The notes below the pieces were generated by a model. It was not told the DNA's origin. It was given only the letters and a program-made list of their open reading frames with translations, and did not search any database. This document shows positions 51,205-59,383 of a stretch of DNA of 64,000 bases, one piece after another; within the stretch, counting starts at the first letter, position 1; the number at the start of each line of letters is the position of its first letter. Position numbers and translations under genes: made by a program. Source of the stretch: CAXXXW01 sp963665555 (GTDB lineage Bacteria; Pseudomonadota; Alphaproteobacteria; Thalassobaculales; Thalassobaculaceae); assembly GCA_963665555.2 (NCBI GenBank), contig OY762308.1, forward strand, positions 1,612,001 through 1,676,000. Reading direction: 5' to 3'.

Positions 51205-53046
51205 TCAGCCCTCCCCGCCTTTCGTTTCCGCGCCCGCGCCCGGCGCGCCGGCCGCCTCGATCCGGCGCGGCGCGGTCCCGGCCGCCGCGACGCGCCGGGG
51301 CTTGCCGTCCTCGCCGACCGTCCGGGCGATGCCGGTGATCAGCGGCAGCATCTCCGCGCGCGGCGCGAATTTCTGGATGCCGCCGTCGCGCAGCACCATG
51401 ATGTAGTCCACATGGTTCAGGATGCTGGGGCGGTGCAGGATCACCGCCACCGTCGTCCCCCGCGCCTTCAGCGCCTTCAGCGCGCCGACCAGGGCCTCCT
51501 CGCCCTGGGCGTCGAGATTGGCGTTCGGCTCGTCGAGGACGACGAGCCTGACATCGCCGTACAGCGCGCGGGCGAGGCCGATCCGCTGGCGCTGCCCGCC
51601 GGAGAGGAAGCCGCCGTTCTCGCCCACCTCGGCGTACAGGCCGCCCGACAGCGCCTCCACCACCGGCCGCGCGCCGGCGAGGTCGATGGCGCGCCACGCC
51701 GCCTCCTCGTCCGCGTCGATCTCGAAGCGGGTGACGTTCTCGAACACCGTCCCGGCCATCAGTTCGACGCGCTGCGGCAGGTAGCCGACATGCCGGCCGC
51801 GCTCCTCCGAGGGCCAGGCGTGCAGCATCGTGCCGTCGAGGCGCACATCGCCGGCCGTCGGCGCCTCGATCCCCGTCAGCAGGCGGGCGAGCGAGGACTT
51901 GCCCGACGCGGTGGGGCCGACGATGCCGAGGGACTCGCCCGGCTTCAGCGCGAAGCGGACGCGGTTCAGGATCGTCCGGCTGACATTGGGCGGGCGGTAC
52001 ACCAGGTCCACGACTTCGAGCCGCCCCTCCGGCGCCGAGGGGACGATGCTTTCCCGCCACGCGCTGTCGTCCGCCTTCAGCGCCTCGCGCAGCATCCGGA
52101 AGCTCCGCAGCGCGTCCACGATCTCGTCGGAGGAGCCGACCACCAGCTCCAGCGGCATGATGCACCGCCCGACCAGCAGCAGCGCGGCCATCATCACGCC
52201 GGGCGCCATGGCGGATTCGGGCTGGAACATCTGCACCGCCGCCACGGTGATGACGGCGGCCATGGAGCCGACGCGCATCATCTTCACGAAGGCGTGGAAC
52301 AGGCCGGCCCGCCGGCTGGCGACGGCCTGCAACTCGATCATCCGGTCGTTCGTCGCCCGCCAGCGCTGGACGACGCGCCCGGTCATCCCCAGCGCCTCCA
52401 TCGAGTCGGCGTTGCGGATCGCCATCCCGGCGAGCGCGTTCGCGCCGGCGGCGGCGGCGCCGGCGTCGCGCCGGATCTTGTCGGTCGCGAGCCGGCTGCC
52501 GATCGCCAGCACGAGCACGATCGACATCACCGCCAGCGCCGTCAGCCCGATCCACACATTCATGACGAACAGCACGAGCACGAAGACCGGCACCCAGGGC
52601 GCGTCCATCACGACGAAGATGCGCGGGCTGGCGATGAACTGCCGGAGGCGCTGCAGCCGCGACATCAGCGTCATGTCGGCGGCGGCGCCGCGGGGGATCG
52701 AGCGGCGGATCGACAGGTCGAAAAGCCGGCGGCCGACCCGGCGGTCGATCCACCGCGCCACATGGCCGAGCAGCAGTGTCCGGGCGACGTCGATCGCCAG
52801 CTGCACCGCCAGCACCCAGACCACCACCAGGCCGAGCAGGCCGAGCGTGCCCAGGCTCTCCGTCGGCAGCACCAGCGTGAAGACGCTGAACATGTAGAAC
52901 GGCATCGCCAGGATGGCGATGTTGACCGCGAAGCTGAACGCGGCGGCGGCGACGAACGCGCCCCGCGCGGCGCGCATCATGTCGCCCAGCGGATCGCGGC
53001 TGTTCGCCAGCGCCTCGTCCGACCATTGCGCGTCGATCGCCGCCAT
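51205..53046 (-). CDS. Type I secretion ABC permease/ATPase (PrtD-like)
   Basis: A 613-residue half-transporter. Residues 30-310 are the transmembrane domain with five or six helices and the RNADSMEALGM loop typical of PrtD/AprD exporters; residues 340-540 are the nucleotide-binding domain with Walker A GPTASGKSS (377-385), signature FLSGGQRQRIGLARAL, Walker B LVVLDEPNANLD and H-loop VILHRP. No C39 or cyclolysin-type N-domain is present, so it belongs to the group exporting RTX proteins with C-terminal signals. Candidate cargo are the RTX proteins in this window. No membrane-fusion or TolC gene is nearby. The C-terminus has a 50-residue Ala/Gly extension. Confidence 0.92.
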   Translation of the reverse strand: MAAIDAQWSDEALANSRDPLGDMMRAARGAFVAAAAFSFAVNIAILAMPFYMFSVFTLVLPTESLGTLGLLGLVVVWVLAVQLAIDVARTLLLGHVARWIDRRVGRRLFDLSIRRSIPRGAAADMTLMSRLQRLRQFIASPRIFVVMDAPWVPVFVLVLFVMNVWIGLTALAVMSIVLVLAIGSRLATDKIRRDAGAAAAGANALAGMAIRNADSMEALGMTGRVVQRWRATNDRMIELQAVASRRAGLFHAFVKMMRVGSMAAVITVAAVQMFQPESAMAPGVMMAALLLVGRCIMPLELVVGSSDEIVDALRSFRMLREALKADDSAWRESIVPSAPEGRLEVVDLVYRPPNVSRTILNRVRFALKPGESLGIVGPTASGKSSLARLLTGIEAPTAGDVRLDGTMLHAWPSEERGRHVGYLPQRVELMAGTVFENVTRFEIDADEEAAWRAIDLAGARPVVEALSGGLYAEVGENGGFLSGGQRQRIGLARALYGDVRLVVLDEPNANLDAQGEEALVGALKALKARGTTVAVILHRPSILNHVDYIMVLRDGGIQKFAPRAEMLPLITGIARTVGEDGKPRRVAAAGTAPRRIEAAGAPGAGAETKGGEG

Positions 53047-53145
53047 GTCCCCAGAGTCTCCGTTTCGCGCGGGCGCGTCCGCCCCGGACGGTCCGTCGAA
53101 TAGCGGCGGCGCGCGCGGAAGGCAAGCGGCGCGGCGCGGCGCGCG

Positions 53146-53631
53146 CTACGCCGCCGGGGCGCCCTTGCGCACCAGGTAGGTCTGCGTCCCCTCCAGCACA
53201 AGCTCGCCGCGCTGGTTGTGGACGGTCGAGCGCACGGTCACGACGCCGGTGGTCCGCTGCGGCTTCAACGCCACGATCTCCAGCATCGGGTACACCGTGT
53301 CGCCGGCGTAAACCGGGCCGAGGAACCGGGACGACTGCTCGACGAAGGCGACCAGCGAATCGCCCATCACATGGGCCAGCGCCCCGGCGCCGGCCGCCGT
53401 CTGGACCAGCACCTGGAAACCGTGGGCCAGCAGGCCGGGATGCCCGCGCGCCTTGCAGTACTCCACGTCGTAGTGGATCGGGTGGTTGTCGGCCGAGGCC
53501 GCCTGGAAGGCGGCGAAATTCGCCTCGCCCAGCGTGCGCGACGGGATGTAGTAGCGCTCGCCCACCTTCATGTCCTCGAACCGGAGCGAGACCGGGTAGC
53601 GGTGCTCCCGGGGGTCGAACGCCGCGCTCAT
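53146..53631 (-). CDS. MaoC-family (R)-specific enoyl-CoA hydratase/dehydratase
   Basis: A 161-residue hot-dog protein. FEDMKVGERYYIPSRTLGEANFAAFQAASADNHPIHYDVEYCKARGHPGLLAHG holds the hydratase motif with catalytic Asp and His; VYAGDTVYPMLEIVALKPQRTTGVVTV is the second hot-dog strand region. Its ATG overlaps the upstream CoA-transferase stop (ATGA at 53628-53631), so both act in one route, likely adding water to an unsaturated CoA ester. Confidence 0.92.
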   Translation of the reverse strand: MSAAFDPREHRYPVSLRFEDMKVGERYYIPSRTLGEANFAAFQAASADNHPIHYDVEYCKARGHPGLLAHGFQVLVQTAAGAGALAHVMGDSLVAFVEQSSRFLGPVYAGDTVYPMLEIVALKPQRTTGVVTVRSTVHNQRGELVLEGTQTYLVRKGAPAA

Positions 53632-54812
53632 GCCGCCTCTCCCGCGTCTCCCGCCTCTCCCGCGTCCAGGACCGCGCCGCCGGCCAGCAGCGCGGCGATC
53701 TCGGCGTCGGCGTAGCCGTGCTCGCGCAGCAGGGCGCGCGTGTCGCCGCCGAGCGCGGGCGCGATCCCGTCCACCTTCTGGCCGCCCGGCAGCCTGGGGG
53801 CCGGGACGGCGGCGAATTCGGGCTGCGCCGCCATGTCGTAGCCCCCCGACGCGGCGACCTGCGGGTCGGCCATCCAGTCGCCGAAATCGTTGACCGGGTT
53901 GGCGAGCACGCCCGCCGCCTCGCACCGTTCGGCCCATTCGGCCGTCGTCGCCTCCAGGAAGCGCTCCTGCAGCGCCGCCGTCACCTCGGCGATGTGGCGG
54001 GCGCGAAGCGCGAAACTGGCGAAGCGCGGGTCCGCCGCCACGCCGGGAAGCTCCATCGCGCCGCACAGCCGGGCGAAGTTCTCCTCCTTGACCAGCGCGA
54101 CCGCGATCCACCCGTCGCTCGTCCAGTAGGTCCCGGCGGGCGCGTTCAGCGAGGGCTGCGGGCCGCCGCGCAGGTGGAACTCGGCGATATTCGGCGCCAG
54201 CAGGTTGGCGGCGGATTGCGCGAGGCTGACATCGAGCAGCCGCGCCTCCCCGACGCCCCCGTAAAGCGCCATCGACACCGCCTGGAAGGCGCAGAGGCCG
54301 GTCAGCGCGTCGATCATCGTGGTGCCGACGCGGTGCGGCCGCCCGTCCATGTCGCGGTTGATCGAGATCAGGCCGGAAAACGCCTGGATCACGGTGTCGG
54401 ACCCCGGCCGGCCGACATACGGCCCGGCCTGGCCGAAACCGCTGACCGAGCAGTAGAGCACGCGCGGGTTCAGCGCCCGCACATCCTCGAAGCCGACGCC
54501 GAGGCGCGCCGCGACGCCGGGGCGGAAGTTCTCCAGCACCACGTCGGAGCGCGCCGCGATGCGCCGGACGACCTCGACCCCGCGCGGGTCCTTCAGATCG
54601 ACCGCGATCCCGCGCTTGCCCCGGTTGTAGGTCGCCGAATAGGCGGTCTGGCCGTCGCGCGCGATCCCCAGCCCGCGCATCCAGTCGCCGCCCGGCGGCT
54701 CCACCTTGACGACCTCCGCGCCGTACTGCGCCAGCAGCAGGCCGCAATAGGGCGCGGCGACGCCCTGTCCGAGATCGAGCGCGCGCACCCCGCGCAAGGG
54801 TTTGTCCGCCAT
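53628..54812 (-). CDS. CaiB/BaiF-type CoA-transferase
   Basis: A 394-residue class III CoA-transferase. LRGVRALDLGQGVAAPYCGLLLAQYGAEVVKVEPPGGDWMRGLG opens it, then YNRGKRGIAVDLKDPRG, LYCSVSGFGQAGPYVGRPGSDTVIQAFSGL with the catalytic Asp in SDT, and GGYDMAAQPEFAAVPAPRLPG near the end. It is translationally coupled to MaoC. It differs clearly from the other CaiB at 43100-44317, so the two are not recent duplicates. Confidence 0.93.
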   Translation of the reverse strand: MADKPLRGVRALDLGQGVAAPYCGLLLAQYGAEVVKVEPPGGDWMRGLGIARDGQTAYSATYNRGKRGIAVDLKDPRGVEVVRRIAARSDVVLENFRPGVAARLGVGFEDVRALNPRVLYCSVSGFGQAGPYVGRPGSDTVIQAFSGLISINRDMDGRPHRVGTTMIDALTGLCAFQAVSMALYGGVGEARLLDVSLAQSAANLLAPNIAEFHLRGGPQPSLNAPAGTYWTSDGWIAVALVKEENFARLCGAMELPGVAADPRFASFALRARHIAEVTAALQERFLEATTAEWAERCEAAGVLANPVNDFGDWMADPQVAASGGYDMAAQPEFAAVPAPRLPGGQKVDGIAPALGGDTRALLREHGYADAEIAALLAGGAVLDAGEAGDAGEAA

Positions 54813-54855
54813 GCCTTCCCCGCCTTCCCCGCTTTCCCGCCAACGGCCGGCGCCA

Positions 54856-54884
54856 CATATAGAGCGATTCCGCCGAGGGGGAAA
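54856..54884 (-). promoter_or_regulatory. Promoter for CaiB-MaoC
   Basis: Minus strand TTTCCC (54879-54884), 17-bp spacer, TATATG (54856-54861), 44 nt before the ATG at 54812. Between them are short repeated GCGGGGAAG-type units. Confidence 0.35.
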
Positions 54885-54997
54885 TCGCCCCGGCGCGCGC
54901 CTCCCCCGGGGCCGGTTCGCGCTGGCGCGGGCGCGCGGGGGCCGGTAAGGTTCGCTCCGTCCGGCGCGCGGGCCGGGTTCGGGGGAGAGGGACGGGC

Positions 54998-55999
54998 ATG
55001 GCTGTTCGCGACGGATTCGTCGGCGCCATCGGCAACACGCCGCTGATCAGGCTGCGGCGGGCGTCGGAGCGCACCGGCTGCGAGATTCTCGGCAAGGCGG
55101 AGTTCCTCAATCCCGGCGGCTCGGTGAAGGACCGGGCGGCGCTGGCCATCGTGCGCGACGCCGAGGCGCGCGGCGCGCTGCGGCCCGGCGGCGTGATCGT
55201 CGAGGGCACGGCCGGCAACACCGGCATCGGCCTCGCGCTGGTGGGCAACGCGCTCGGCTACCGCGCCACGATCGTCATGCCGGAGACGCAGAGCCAGGAG
55301 AAGAAGGACATGCTCCGGCTCTGCGGGGCCGACCTCCGGCTGGTGCCGGCGGTCCCCTACCGCGACCCGAACAACTATGTGCGCTATTCCGGCCGCCTCG
55401 CCGAGGAAATCGCGGCGGACGAGCCGAACGGCGCCGTCTGGGCCAACCAGTTCGACAACCAGGCCAACCGGCGCGGCCATTACGAGACGACCGGCCCGGA
55501 AATCTGGGAGCAGACCGGGGGGCGGGTGGACGGCTTCGTCTGCGCCGTCGGCACCGGCGGCACGCTGGCCGGCGTCGCCATGGCGCTCCGCGAGCGCAAC
55601 CCGGCGGTGCGCATCGGCGTCGCCGACCCGCCGGGGTCGGCGATCCACAACCACTACGCCCACGGGGAGCTGAAGTCGGAGGGCGACTCGGTCACCGAGG
55701 GGATCGGCCAGGGCCGGGTGACCGGCAACCTCGAAGGGCTGGAGGTGGACGAGAGCTTCCGCATTCCCGACGAGGACGCGCTGGCGGCGATTTTCGAACT
55801 GACGGCGGCCGAGGGCCTGTGCCTCGGCGGCTCGACCGGCGTCAACGTGGCGGGCGCCGTCCGGCTGGCGGAGCGCCTGGGGCCGGGCCATACGGTCGTC
55901 ACCGTGCTCTGCGATTGGGGACACCGCTACCAGAGCAAGATTTTCAACCCCGAATTCCTGCGCGCCAAGGGGCTGCCGACGCCGCCCTGGCTCGACTGA
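54998..55999 (+). CDS. Cysteine synthase-like PLP enzyme
   Basis: A 333-residue beta-family PLP enzyme. GAIGNTPLIRLRRASERTGCEILGKAEFLNPGGSVKDRAAL contains PLP Lys44; EGTAGNTGIGLALVGNALGYRATIVMP, GTGGTLAGVAMAL and CLGGSTGVNVAGAV complete the cofactor site. AGNTGIGLA in place of SGNTG and the length fit the cysteine synthase A/CBS-related branch. The neighbouring sulfurtransferase gene begins 23 nt downstream, which supports a sulfur-metabolism role. GGGAGAGGGAC precedes the ATG. Confidence 0.92.
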   Translation: MAVRDGFVGAIGNTPLIRLRRASERTGCEILGKAEFLNPGGSVKDRAALAIVRDAEARGALRPGGVIVEGTAGNTGIGLALVGNALGYRATIVMPETQSQEKKDMLRLCGADLRLVPAVPYRDPNNYVRYSGRLAEEIAADEPNGAVWANQFDNQANRRGHYETTGPEIWEQTGGRVDGFVCAVGTGGTLAGVAMALRERNPAVRIGVADPPGSAIHNHYAHGELKSEGDSVTEGIGQGRVTGNLEGLEVDESFRIPDEDALAAIFELTAAEGLCLGGSTGVNVAGAVRLAERLGPGHTVVTVLCDWGHRYQSKIFNPEFLRAKGLPTPPWLD

Positions 56000-56022
56000 G
56001 CGCCGCCCGAAAGGACCGCCCG

Positions 56023-56886
56023 ATGGACTACGCGAACCCCGACGCCCTGGTCTCCACCGGCTGGCTGGCCGACCGGCTCGACGACCCTTCCGTCGTCGTC
56101 CTCGACGGGACCTACCACCTGCCCGCCGCCAACCGCGACGCCGGCGCCGAGTTCGCGCGGGAGCACATCCCCGGCGCGCTGCGCTTCGACATCGACGAGG
56201 TTTGCGACAAGGCGAACCCCCTGCCCCACATGGTTCCGCCGGCGGATGTCTTCGCGGCGGCGGCCTCCGCGCTCGGCGTCGGCCCCGACACGCGCGTCGT
56301 CGCCTACGACGTTTACGGGATGCAAAGCGCGGCGCGGGTCTGGTGGATGTTCCGGCTGTTCGGGCACGACGGGGTCTCGGTGCTCGACGGCGGCCTGCCG
56401 AAGTGGAAGGCCGAGGGGCGCGCGACGACGGCCGAGGCCAGGCCCGCCCGGCCCGCGCGCTTCGCCGCCCGGCTGCGCCCGGACCTGCTGCGCGGCATCG
56501 ACGACATGCGCCGCAATGTCGAGACGGGCGGCGAGCAGATCCTCGACGTTCGCGCCGCCGGCCGCTTCACGGGCGCGGAGCCGGAGCCGCGCGCGGGGAT
56601 GCGCTCCGGCCACATGCCGGGGTCGCTCAACCTGCCCTTCGGCGAGTTGCTGGCGGCGCCGCACAAGACCTGGCTCGGGGCCGGCGCGATCCGCGACCGG
56701 GCCGCCGCCGCCGGCCTCGACCTCGACCGGCCGGTCGCCGCGAGTTGCGGTTCGGGCGTGACCGCCTGCGTCGCCGCGCTCGGCCTCTATCTGGTCGGCA
56801 AGGAGGACGTGGCCGTCTACGACGGCTCCTGGAGCGAATGGGGCGGGCGCGACGACACGCCGGTCGTCGGGCCCGGGGAGGAATAG
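56023..56886 (+). CDS. sseA: 3-Mercaptopyruvate sulfurtransferase
   Basis: A 287-residue two-rhodanese protein that transfers sulfur from mercaptopyruvate to thiols or cyanide. First domain LVSTGWLADRLDDPSVVVLDGTYHLP and HIPGALRFDIDEVCDKANPLPHM; second domain with ILDVRAAGRFTGAEPEPRAGMRSGHMPGSLNLPF and active-site loop CGSGVTACV, the CG[S/T]GVT signature of MST. It is in operon with the cysteine synthase gene. Confidence 0.94.
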   Translation: MDYANPDALVSTGWLADRLDDPSVVVLDGTYHLPAANRDAGAEFAREHIPGALRFDIDEVCDKANPLPHMVPPADVFAAAASALGVGPDTRVVAYDVYGMQSAARVWWMFRLFGHDGVSVLDGGLPKWKAEGRATTAEARPARPARFAARLRPDLLRGIDDMRRNVETGGEQILDVRAAGRFTGAEPEPRAGMRSGHMPGSLNLPFGELLAAPHKTWLGAGAIRDRAAAAGLDLDRPVAASCGSGVTACVAALGLYLVGKEDVAVYDGSWSEWGGRDDTPVVGPGEE

Positions 56887-56889
56887 GCC

Positions 56890-57501
56890 GTGGCGCGCCC
56901 GCCGGGGCCGCCGCCGGCGGAGTCGCCCTGCCCGCTGGAGACGGTCGTCACCTATCTGGAGATGCGGGAGCGGCCGCCGCGCCCGCCGTCCCCGCCGCCG
57001 GCCGGCCTCAAGGCCGCCCTGATCCGGGCCGAGGCGCCGACGGTCGCCTTCTACCGCTTCCTGTACGACACGGTGGGCGCGCCCTGGACCTGGGTCGAGC
57101 GCCGCCTGATGGACGACGCGACGCTGGCGGCGGCGGTGCGCGCCGAGGGGGTCGAGGTCTATGTGCTCCACGCGGCCGGGGTCCCGGCGGGATACGGGGA
57201 GGTGGACCGCCGCGCGGCGCCGGGCGCGGGCCGGGGGACGGTGGACCTCGCCTATTTCGGGCTGATGCCGGAGTTCATCGGCCGCGGCCTCGGGCGCTGG
57301 TTCATCGAGGCGATGGTGGACATCGCCTGGTCGAGCGGGCCCGGGCGGGTGCGGGTCCACACCTGCGACCTCGACCATCCGCGCGCGCTCCGCAACTACC
57401 AGCGCGCCGGCTTCGTCGCGTACAACCAGGCGGTCGAAACCGTGCCCGACCCCCGCCTCGCCGGCCTCCCCTGGCCGGCCCGCCGCGCGGCGGGCGGTTG
57501 A
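56890..57501 (+). CDS. GNAT-family N-acetyltransferase
   Basis: A 203-residue protein. Residues 100-175 carry the GNAT core: VAYFGLMPEFIGRGLGRWFIEAMVDIAW has the acetyl-CoA loop (EFIGRGLGR) and VRVHTCDLDHPRALRNYQRAGFVAYNQ the C-terminal motif B. The N-terminal 60 residues are Pro-rich with VVTYLEMRERPPRPP. Starts 3 nt after sseA with a GTG. The substrate is unknown. Confidence 0.9.
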   Translation: MARPPGPPPAESPCPLETVVTYLEMRERPPRPPSPPPAGLKAALIRAEAPTVAFYRFLYDTVGAPWTWVERRLMDDATLAAAVRAEGVEVYVLHAAGVPAGYGEVDRRAAPGAGRGTVDLAYFGLMPEFIGRGLGRWFIEAMVDIAWSSGPGRVRVHTCDLDHPRALRNYQRAGFVAYNQAVETVPDPRLAGLPWPARRAAGG

Positions 57502-57526
57502 CTTCGCGGCCGCGCGGGAACAGGAT
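57498..57526 (+). promoter_or_regulatory. Promoter for the DUF2384-RES pair
   Basis: TTGACT at 57498-57503, 17-bp spacer, CAGGAT at 57521-57526. The -35 overlaps the stop of the GNAT gene. The antitoxin ATG at 57555 is 28 nt downstream. Confidence 0.4.
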
Positions 57527-57554
57527 TCGATCGGCGGGTTTCGGGAGAAACGGG

Positions 57555-57983
57555 ATGCGCAGGAAGGTCGTTCACGAACGGGATTTCCGGCGGCTGTCGC
57601 GCGCGCTGGGCTACCGGCGGGAAGATTGCCTTTTCGTGGAGGAACATCCCGACGGCCTTCTGCTGCTCCGCAAGAGGCCCGGCCGCGCCGGCCGGCCGAA
57701 CGCGCCGCGGCGGGAACGGGAAGCGAACAGAAAGGAATGCGCCGCGAGCGGGCCGGAAAATTCCGGACGCGCGGACCCGGAACCCGCCGAAGAGCTGCGG
57801 CGCGTGATCGAGGAGCTCCGGCGCATCTACCGCGGGGACCGGGACCGGGTGGCCGCCTTCCTCTCCCGGCCCCACCTGTCGCTCGACGGAGAGACGCCCT
57901 TCGACGTGGCGCGTTCCGGCCCGGCCGGCGCCGAGAGGGTGTTGGAGATTATCGGTCGCGCCGAGGCCGGCGTGGCGATATGA
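57555..57983 (+). CDS. DUF2384 (MbcA/ParS/Xre-type) antitoxin with unusual N-terminus
   Basis: A 142-residue protein. The C-terminal 60 residues (ELRRVIEELRRIYRGDRDRVAAFLSRPHLSLDGETPFDVARSG...AERVLEIIGRAEAG) are the DUF2384 toxin-binding domain, with the L-x-x-PTPFDVA-like turn and the RVLEII helix. Typical ParS/Xre antitoxins start with an Xre-like HTH; here residues 1-45 (VVHERDFRRLSRALGYRREDCLFVEEHPDGLLLLRKRPG) and a charged linker stand in its place and do not look like an HTH. It would neutralise the RES toxin, whose ATG overlaps its stop. Confidence 0.85.
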   Translation: MRRKVVHERDFRRLSRALGYRREDCLFVEEHPDGLLLLRKRPGRAGRPNAPRREREANRKECAASGPENSGRADPEPAEELRRVIEELRRIYRGDRDRVAAFLSRPHLSLDGETPFDVARSGPAGAERVLEIIGRAEAGVAI

Positions 57984-58528
57984 GCGGGCCGCACGGCTTG
58001 CCGGCGACGAAGGCCTACCGCATCGGCGACGACCGGGGGCGCTTTCGCGTGTGGAGCGGGGAAGGCGCGAAACGCAATCCCGGCAGATGGAATACGCATG
58101 GGGCGGAGGTGATCTACGCCGCCGAGCACCTTTCGACCGCGATGCTGGAAGTGCTCGCGCACTGGACCGGCGACACGCCGCCGCAAAAGCAGAGCTTCAT
58201 CGAGATCGCCATCCCCTCCGGCGTTTCCCGCGAGGAAGTAACCGGCGGCTCCGTTCCGGGTTGGGAAGCGCCCGACATGGAGGCGTCGCGCCGTTTCGGA
58301 CATGCGTGGTACGAGGAGGCGCGCAGCGCCATACTGTTCGTTCCCTCGGTCGTCGTTCCCGTGGAACGGAACCTCGTCGTCAACGTCAACCATCCCGACT
58401 TCGAACGGCTGGTCCCGGGCGGCGAGACTCCCGTTCCATGGGACACGCGCCTTTTCCGTCGACTGGAGCGGCGAACGGCGATCGACCCCGAGGTCGACGA
58501 CGCGCTCTCGGCGTCGGGCGGATGGTGA
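57980..58528 (+). CDS. RES-domain toxin (NAD+-depleting)
   Basis: A 182-residue RES protein. AYRIGDDRGRFRVWSGEGAKRNPGRWNTHG holds the Arg residues and the GRWN turn of the NAD+ pocket, VIYAAEHLSTAMLEVLAHW the Tyr and Glu of the RES fold. Experimentally studied RES toxins degrade NAD+ by phosphorolysis or hydrolysis and slow growth. The start ATG overlaps the antitoxin stop (ATGA at 57980-57983). Its expression should depend on antitoxin availability. Confidence 0.9.
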   Translation: MSGPHGLPATKAYRIGDDRGRFRVWSGEGAKRNPGRWNTHGAEVIYAAEHLSTAMLEVLAHWTGDTPPQKQSFIEIAIPSGVSREEVTGGSVPGWEAPDMEASRRFGHAWYEEARSAILFVPSVVVPVERNLVVNVNHPDFERLVPGGETPVPWDTRLFRRLERRTAIDPEVDDALSASGGW

Positions 58529-58547
58529 ACCGGCTCTTCCCCCCTCG

Positions 58548-58561
58548 CCCCCCCCCCCCCC
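58548..58561 (+). repeat. 14-base C homopolymer
   Basis: Fourteen C in a row at 58548-58561, preceded by CCCCTCG, between the convergent RES toxin (stop 58528) and aapP (stop 58565). Such tracts slip readily; it lies outside both reading frames, so effects on coding are unlikely, and the length may also be an assembly artefact. Confidence 0.9.
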
Positions 58562-58564
58562 GCC

Positions 58565-59359
58565 TCAGTGCGCGAGGATCTGGCTCAGGAACAGCTTGGT
58601 GCGGTCGGATTTCGGGTTTTCGAAGAACTCGTCCGGCGTGTTCTGTTCGACGATCTCGCCGAAATCCATGAAGATCACCCGGTCGGCGACGCGCTTGGCG
58701 AAGCCCATCTCGTGCGTGACGCAGAGCATGGTCATGCCGGTCCCGGCGAGTTCGACCATCACGTCGAGCACCTCAGAGATCATCTCCGGGTCGAGCGCCG
58801 AGGTCGGCTCGTCGAACAGCATGATCCGGGGGTTCATGCACAGCGACCGCGCGATCGCCACGCGCTGCTGCTGGCCGCCGGACAGCTGCCCCGGATACTT
58901 GTCCGCCTGTTCGGGAATTTTCACCCGCCGCAGGTAGTCCATGGCGATGTCCTCGGCCTCGGCCTTCGGCAGGTTCTTCACCCAGACCGGCGCCAGCGTG
59001 CAGTTCTCCAGCGCGGTCAGGTGCGGGAACAGGTTGAACTGCTGGAACACCATGCCGACGTCGCGGCGGATCGCGTCGATGTGCTTCAGGTTGTTGTCCA
59101 TCGTCACGCCGTTGACCACGATGTCGCCGCGCTGGTGCTCCTCCAGCCGGTTGATGCAGCGGATCAGGGTCGACTTGCCGGAGCCGGAGGGGCCGCAGAT
59201 CACCACCCGCTCGCCCTTGCGGACCGCGAGGTCGATGTCCTTCAGGACATGGAACTCCCCGAACCACTTGTTGACCCCGTCCATCGAGATCACGATCTCG
59301 TCCGACGCGGCGGACTGGAGCTGGTCCTCGCCCTGCGCTTCCGCGGCCATCGCGCCCAT
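58565..59359 (-). CDS. aapP: General L-amino acid ABC transporter, ATP-binding protein
   Basis: A 264-residue ATPase of the polar amino-acid uptake family. Walker A GPSGSGKST, Q-loop VFQQFNLFPHLTALENC, signature LSGGQQQRVAIARSL, Walker B IMLFDEPTSALDPEM and H-loop VTHEMGFAKRVADRVIFMDFGEIVE are all intact. It is the last gene of aapJQMP (minus strand) and couples ATP hydrolysis in the cytoplasm to import through AapQM. Confidence 0.96.
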   Translation of the reverse strand: MGAMAAEAQGEDQLQSAASDEIVISMDGVNKWFGEFHVLKDIDLAVRKGERVVICGPSGSGKSTLIRCINRLEEHQRGDIVVNGVTMDNNLKHIDAIRRDVGMVFQQFNLFPHLTALENCTLAPVWVKNLPKAEAEDIAMDYLRRVKIPEQADKYPGQLSGGQQQRVAIARSLCMNPRIMLFDEPTSALDPEMISEVLDVMVELAGTGMTMLCVTHEMGFAKRVADRVIFMDFGEIVEQNTPDEFFENPKSDRTKLFLSQILAH

Positions 59360-59383
59360 TTCCGTCTCCCCGCCGGTTCCGTC

